From NCBI GenBank assembly GCA_947652855.1, contig CANTEO010000087.1:1-7152 (forward strand): a stretch of DNA of 7,152 nucleotides, read 5' to 3'. Below, one piece after another: positions 5,177 through 7,152 of the stretch. A model generated the notes under the pieces. It was not told the DNA's origin, did no database searches, and was given only the letters and a program-made list of their open reading frames with translations. A program made the translations under genes and the position numbers. The stretch is from an uncultured Roseburia sp. (GTDB taxonomy: Bacteria; Bacillota; Clostridia; Lachnospirales; Lachnospiraceae). Every line of letters starts with the position of its first letter. Position 1 is the first letter of the stretch.

Positions 5177-6985
5177 TCACTTTTCTTTTGACCCCGCTTT
5201 CTTCTTGCCCTTTTTCGCCCTCTTAATTTCATACTTTTTCTCATAATACTCAAACTGCCTGGAATAGCCCGCGTTTTTTAATCCCTTGACGCTGCGCAGG
5301 TACTCGTGGGTGTCAAACTCCTCTGCCTCCAGCTCAATCATCGCGACCGCGATATTGGAGCAATGCGCCGCGATACGCTCCAAATTGTTCAAAAGGTCAT
5401 TGAACACAAAACCCTGAGTCATTTTACAGCTTCCAACGCGAAGCCTGGAAATATGCCGCAGCTTTAACTCATCGCATAGGATGCCGATCAGCTCCCGAAG
5501 CGGCTCAACCTTCACCGCCGTCTCCAAATCATCCTCGCAAAACGCGCTCACCGTCAGGTTCACGATCTCCTGCAGCGCGTTCAAAAGCACGTTCAGGTCG
5601 GACTGCGCATCTTCTGAAAATGAGATCTTTTTTTCATACAGCTCTTTTGCAACGCCGGAAATATTGACTGCATGATCCCCCAAGCGCTCGAAATCTCCAA
5701 TCGTATGTAAAAACTTCGTCAGCTGCTTAATTAAGGACACATCCATTTCCGTCCCGGTAAGCTGCATCAAATATGTGCCAAGCTTGTCCTCATAAGCGTC
5801 AATCAGATTTTCCTTATCCTGTATCTTCTGGTATTTCTCCTGCGAATAATTTTCCATAAGCCCAAAAGAGCGCATAATATTCTTTCTCGCCTTTTTCGCC
5901 ATCCCATTCATCGCCCTGTGGCTTTGGTTAATGGCAATCGCCGGAAACCTTATGAAACGCTCCTCCAAAAGCTCGAAGTCCGCCATCTCCTCCCGGTCTT
6001 CCTCCTCTTCCTGCTCCTTAACCAGCCAATGCACGAAACGCTCAATGTGCCTGATAAAGGGAAGCAGCACCAATGTCGTCGCCATTCGGAACACCGTGTT
6101 CATAAGCGCGATCCCCACCGGCCCCATCGTCCTGTCCAAAAAAGAAAACTTCACAAACGCGTTCACGGCATAAAAGGCAATCGACCAGAAAACCATTCCG
6201 AACAAATCATTCAAAAGATAAATGAGCGCCGTCCTCTTCCCGTTCTTATTCGTTCCAATGGAAGACAGAAGCACCGGGCAGGCGGCCCCCACGCCAATCC
6301 CCATCGTGACCGGGAGGGCCGTGGCAAAGCTAACCGCCCCGGTGACTGACAATGCCTGCAGAATGCCCACCGACGCAGACGCGCTCTGTAAGACGGCCGT
6401 GATTAAAATGCCAACGACAATGCCCACGATCGGGTTGGAAAACATCGTCAGCGCGCTGACGAACCGCTCGCTTTCCCTCAATGGCGAAACGGCGCCGCTC
6501 ATCGTCTGCATCCCAAGCATCAAAATCGAAAACCCAAGCATGATGTCCCCAAGGCTCTTATACGCATCCTTTTTAATGACCATCTTAAAAACGATGCCGA
6601 CAATCGCCACAATCGAAGAGATCGTCGCAGTGGACAAAAGCTGCGCGATCCCCTCTGACCCGTCCATATAAGAGAGGCACAGAATCCAGCCGGTGATGCT
6701 CGTGCCGATATTCGCCCCCATAATAATGCCAATCGACTGAGACACCTTCATCATCCCGGAATTCACGAACCCCACGACCATAACCGTCGTCGCCGAAGAC
6801 GACTGAATAATAGCCGTCACGACCGTCCCAAGAAGCACTCCCTTAAGCGGGGTGTTCGTCAAGCGGTAAAGAATCAGCTCCAGCTTGTTCCCCGCCACTC
6901 TCTTTAACCCGTCCCCCATCAAAGACATTCCAAACAGGAACAGCGCGACGCCGCTCAATAGCGACAATATCATTGTAACTCCCAT
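5177..6985 (-). CDS. Na+/phosphate cotransporter with C-terminal PhoU domain
   Basis: This 602-residue inner-membrane protein belongs to the NptA/PNaS (NaPi-II-like) family and should import inorganic phosphate with sodium. Residues 5-315 form two inverted membrane repeats, about eight to nine segments. The first repeat carries QSSSATT (61-67) and GANIGTS (90-96). The second carries QSASASV (200-206), but GIGVGAACP (229-237) stands where many relatives keep another G-x-N-I-G-T motif. Residues about 340-560 are a helical PhoU-like module with two half-repeats; DFERLGDHAVNI (431-442) and NNLERIAAHCSNI (533-545) are the metal-binding helices. The tail (588-602) is lysine-rich. The start at 6985 has GAGG ten bases upstream; a second ATG at 6973 has GGGAG five bases upstream and is a credible alternative that shortens the protein by four residues. 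A consensus promoter lies at 7027-7055; the gene appears monocistronic, with its terminator at 4971-5007. Confidence 0.94.
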   Translation of the reverse strand: MGVTMILSLLSGVALFLFGMSLMGDGLKRVAGNKLELILYRLTNTPLKGVLLGTVVTAIIQSSSATTVMVVGFVNSGMMKVSQSIGIIMGANIGTSITGWILCLSYMDGSEGIAQLLSTATISSIVAIVGIVFKMVIKKDAYKSLGDIMLGFSILMLGMQTMSGAVSPLRESERFVSALTMFSNPIVGIVVGILITAVLQSASASVGILQALSVTGAVSFATALPVTMGIGVGAACPVLLSSIGTNKNGKRTALIYLLNDLFGMVFWSIAFYAVNAFVKFSFLDRTMGPVGIALMNTVFRMATTLVLLPFIRHIERFVHWLVKEQEEEEDREEMADFELLEERFIRFPAIAINQSHRAMNGMAKKARKNIMRSFGLMENYSQEKYQKIQDKENLIDAYEDKLGTYLMQLTGTEMDVSLIKQLTKFLHTIGDFERLGDHAVNISGVAKELYEKKISFSEDAQSDLNVLLNALQEIVNLTVSAFCEDDLETAVKVEPLRELIGILCDELKLRHISRLRVGSCKMTQGFVFNDLLNNLERIAAHCSNIAVAMIELEAEEFDTHEYLRSVKGLKNAGYSRQFEYYEKKYEIKRAKKGKKKAGSKEK

Positions 6986-7026
6986 AATCTCTCATCCTCA
7001 TCTGACGTGTAAACAGCAACAAACCT

Positions 7027-7055
7027 ATTATAAAGAATCTGGAAATAAATAACAA
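7027..7055 (-). promoter_or_regulatory. Promoter of the Na+/phosphate cotransporter gene
   Basis: On the minus strand TTGTTA (7050-7055) and a perfect TATAAT (7027-7032) are 17 bases apart. The predicted start is near 7020, giving a leader of about 35 bases. I see no convincing PhoB/PhoP box next to it, so phosphate control is not supported by the visible sequence. Confidence 0.75.
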
Positions 7056-7062
7056 GACACTA

Positions 7063-7090
7063 TTGATTTTTCTTTAAAAAGCGCTATAAT
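7063..7090 (+). promoter_or_regulatory. Promoter of the tRNA-Val gene
   Basis: On the plus strand TTGATT (7063-7068) and a perfect TATAAT (7085-7090) are 16 bases apart. Transcription would begin about 7096, only a few bases before the mature tRNA 5' end at 7100. Its -35 box is eight bases from that of the divergent cotransporter promoter. Confidence 0.75.
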
Positions 7091-7099
7091 GAGACTTAT

Positions 7100-7152
7100 G
7101 GAAGCATAGCTCAGCCGGGATGAGCGTTCGCCTCACACGCGAAAGGTCAGGG
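7100..7152 (+). tRNA. tRNA-Val (anticodon CAC), cut by the window end
   Basis: The 5' acceptor strand GGAAGCA (7100-7106) is followed by TA, a D arm with GCTC/GAGC (7109-7112, 7122-7125), and an anticodon stem TTCGC/GCGAA (7127-7131, 7139-7143) closing the seven-base loop CTCACAC. The anticodon CAC (7134-7136) reads valine codon GUG. The variable loop AGGTC and the first bases of the T stem are present; the T loop and 3' acceptor strand lie outside. The base at the usual A21 position is T, a small oddity. The acceptor pairing cannot be checked. Confidence 0.9.

Noticed and set aside
4925..5191. Plus-strand 88-codon open frame covering the hairpin and the short-ORF region
   Set aside because: It runs through the regulator-operon upstream region and the GC-rich terminator stem, and the only good ribosome site serves a different frame (ATG at 5025).
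5918..6671. Plus-strand open frames up to 149 codons opposite the cotransporter gene
   Set aside because: They mirror the codon bias of the true minus-strand gene; compositions are Pro/Arg/His- or Ser/Thr-rich and no start signals are visible.
1..7152. CRISPR array, insertion sequence or prophage boundary
   Set aside because: No regularly spaced repeats, transposase or integrase frame was seen. The partial tRNA could serve as an integration site, but no repeat of its 3' end can be tested because that end is outside the window.

Overview
The window looks like chromosomal DNA of a member of the Bacillota, class Clostridia, probably a gut-type Lachnospiraceae. This rests on the protein families (Agr/LytTR-type two-component pair, Na/Pi cotransporter with a fused PhoU tail, Spx/ArsC-like thioredoxin-fold protein), on G-rich Shine-Dalgarno sites and on consensus SigA promoters with compact hairpin terminators. 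The genus is a guess. Nothing in the window is a clear phage, transposon, CRISPR or plasmid gene.

All five long genes are on the minus strand, so transcription runs from high to low coordinates. From right to left: a 3'-truncated tRNA-Val(CAC) on the plus strand (7100 to the window end), divergent from a Na+/phosphate cotransporter with a C-terminal PhoU domain (5177-6985); an intergenic stretch with a strong minus-strand terminator (4971-5007) and a 13-codon plus-strand ORF with a good ribosome site; a two-gene operon of a LytTR response regulator (4135-4863) and a GHKL sensor kinase (2846-4126), which has a consensus promoter and a 16-bp terminator hairpin; a structured, inverted-repeat intergenic element (about 2621-2721); a Cache-type methyl-accepting chemotaxis protein (822-2537); and a small Spx/ArsC-family protein (343-693). 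The last 340 bases (1-342) hold no gene. They carry two tandem hairpins that end transcription and a consensus-like promoter firing out of the left edge.

The genes appear to be separate transcription units, each with its own promoter and/or terminator, apart from the regulator-kinase pair. Their roles are mostly environmental: phosphate uptake, an extracellular-signal two-component system, chemotaxis sensing and a redox protein. The pair resembles AgrA/AgrC, but no agrB or agrD is visible nearby, so its signal is unknown. The least explained parts are intergenic: the cloverleaf-like inverted-repeat element upstream of the chemoreceptor gene, and the short-ORF element between the cotransporter and the two-component operon. 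I see no clearly new multi-gene system.
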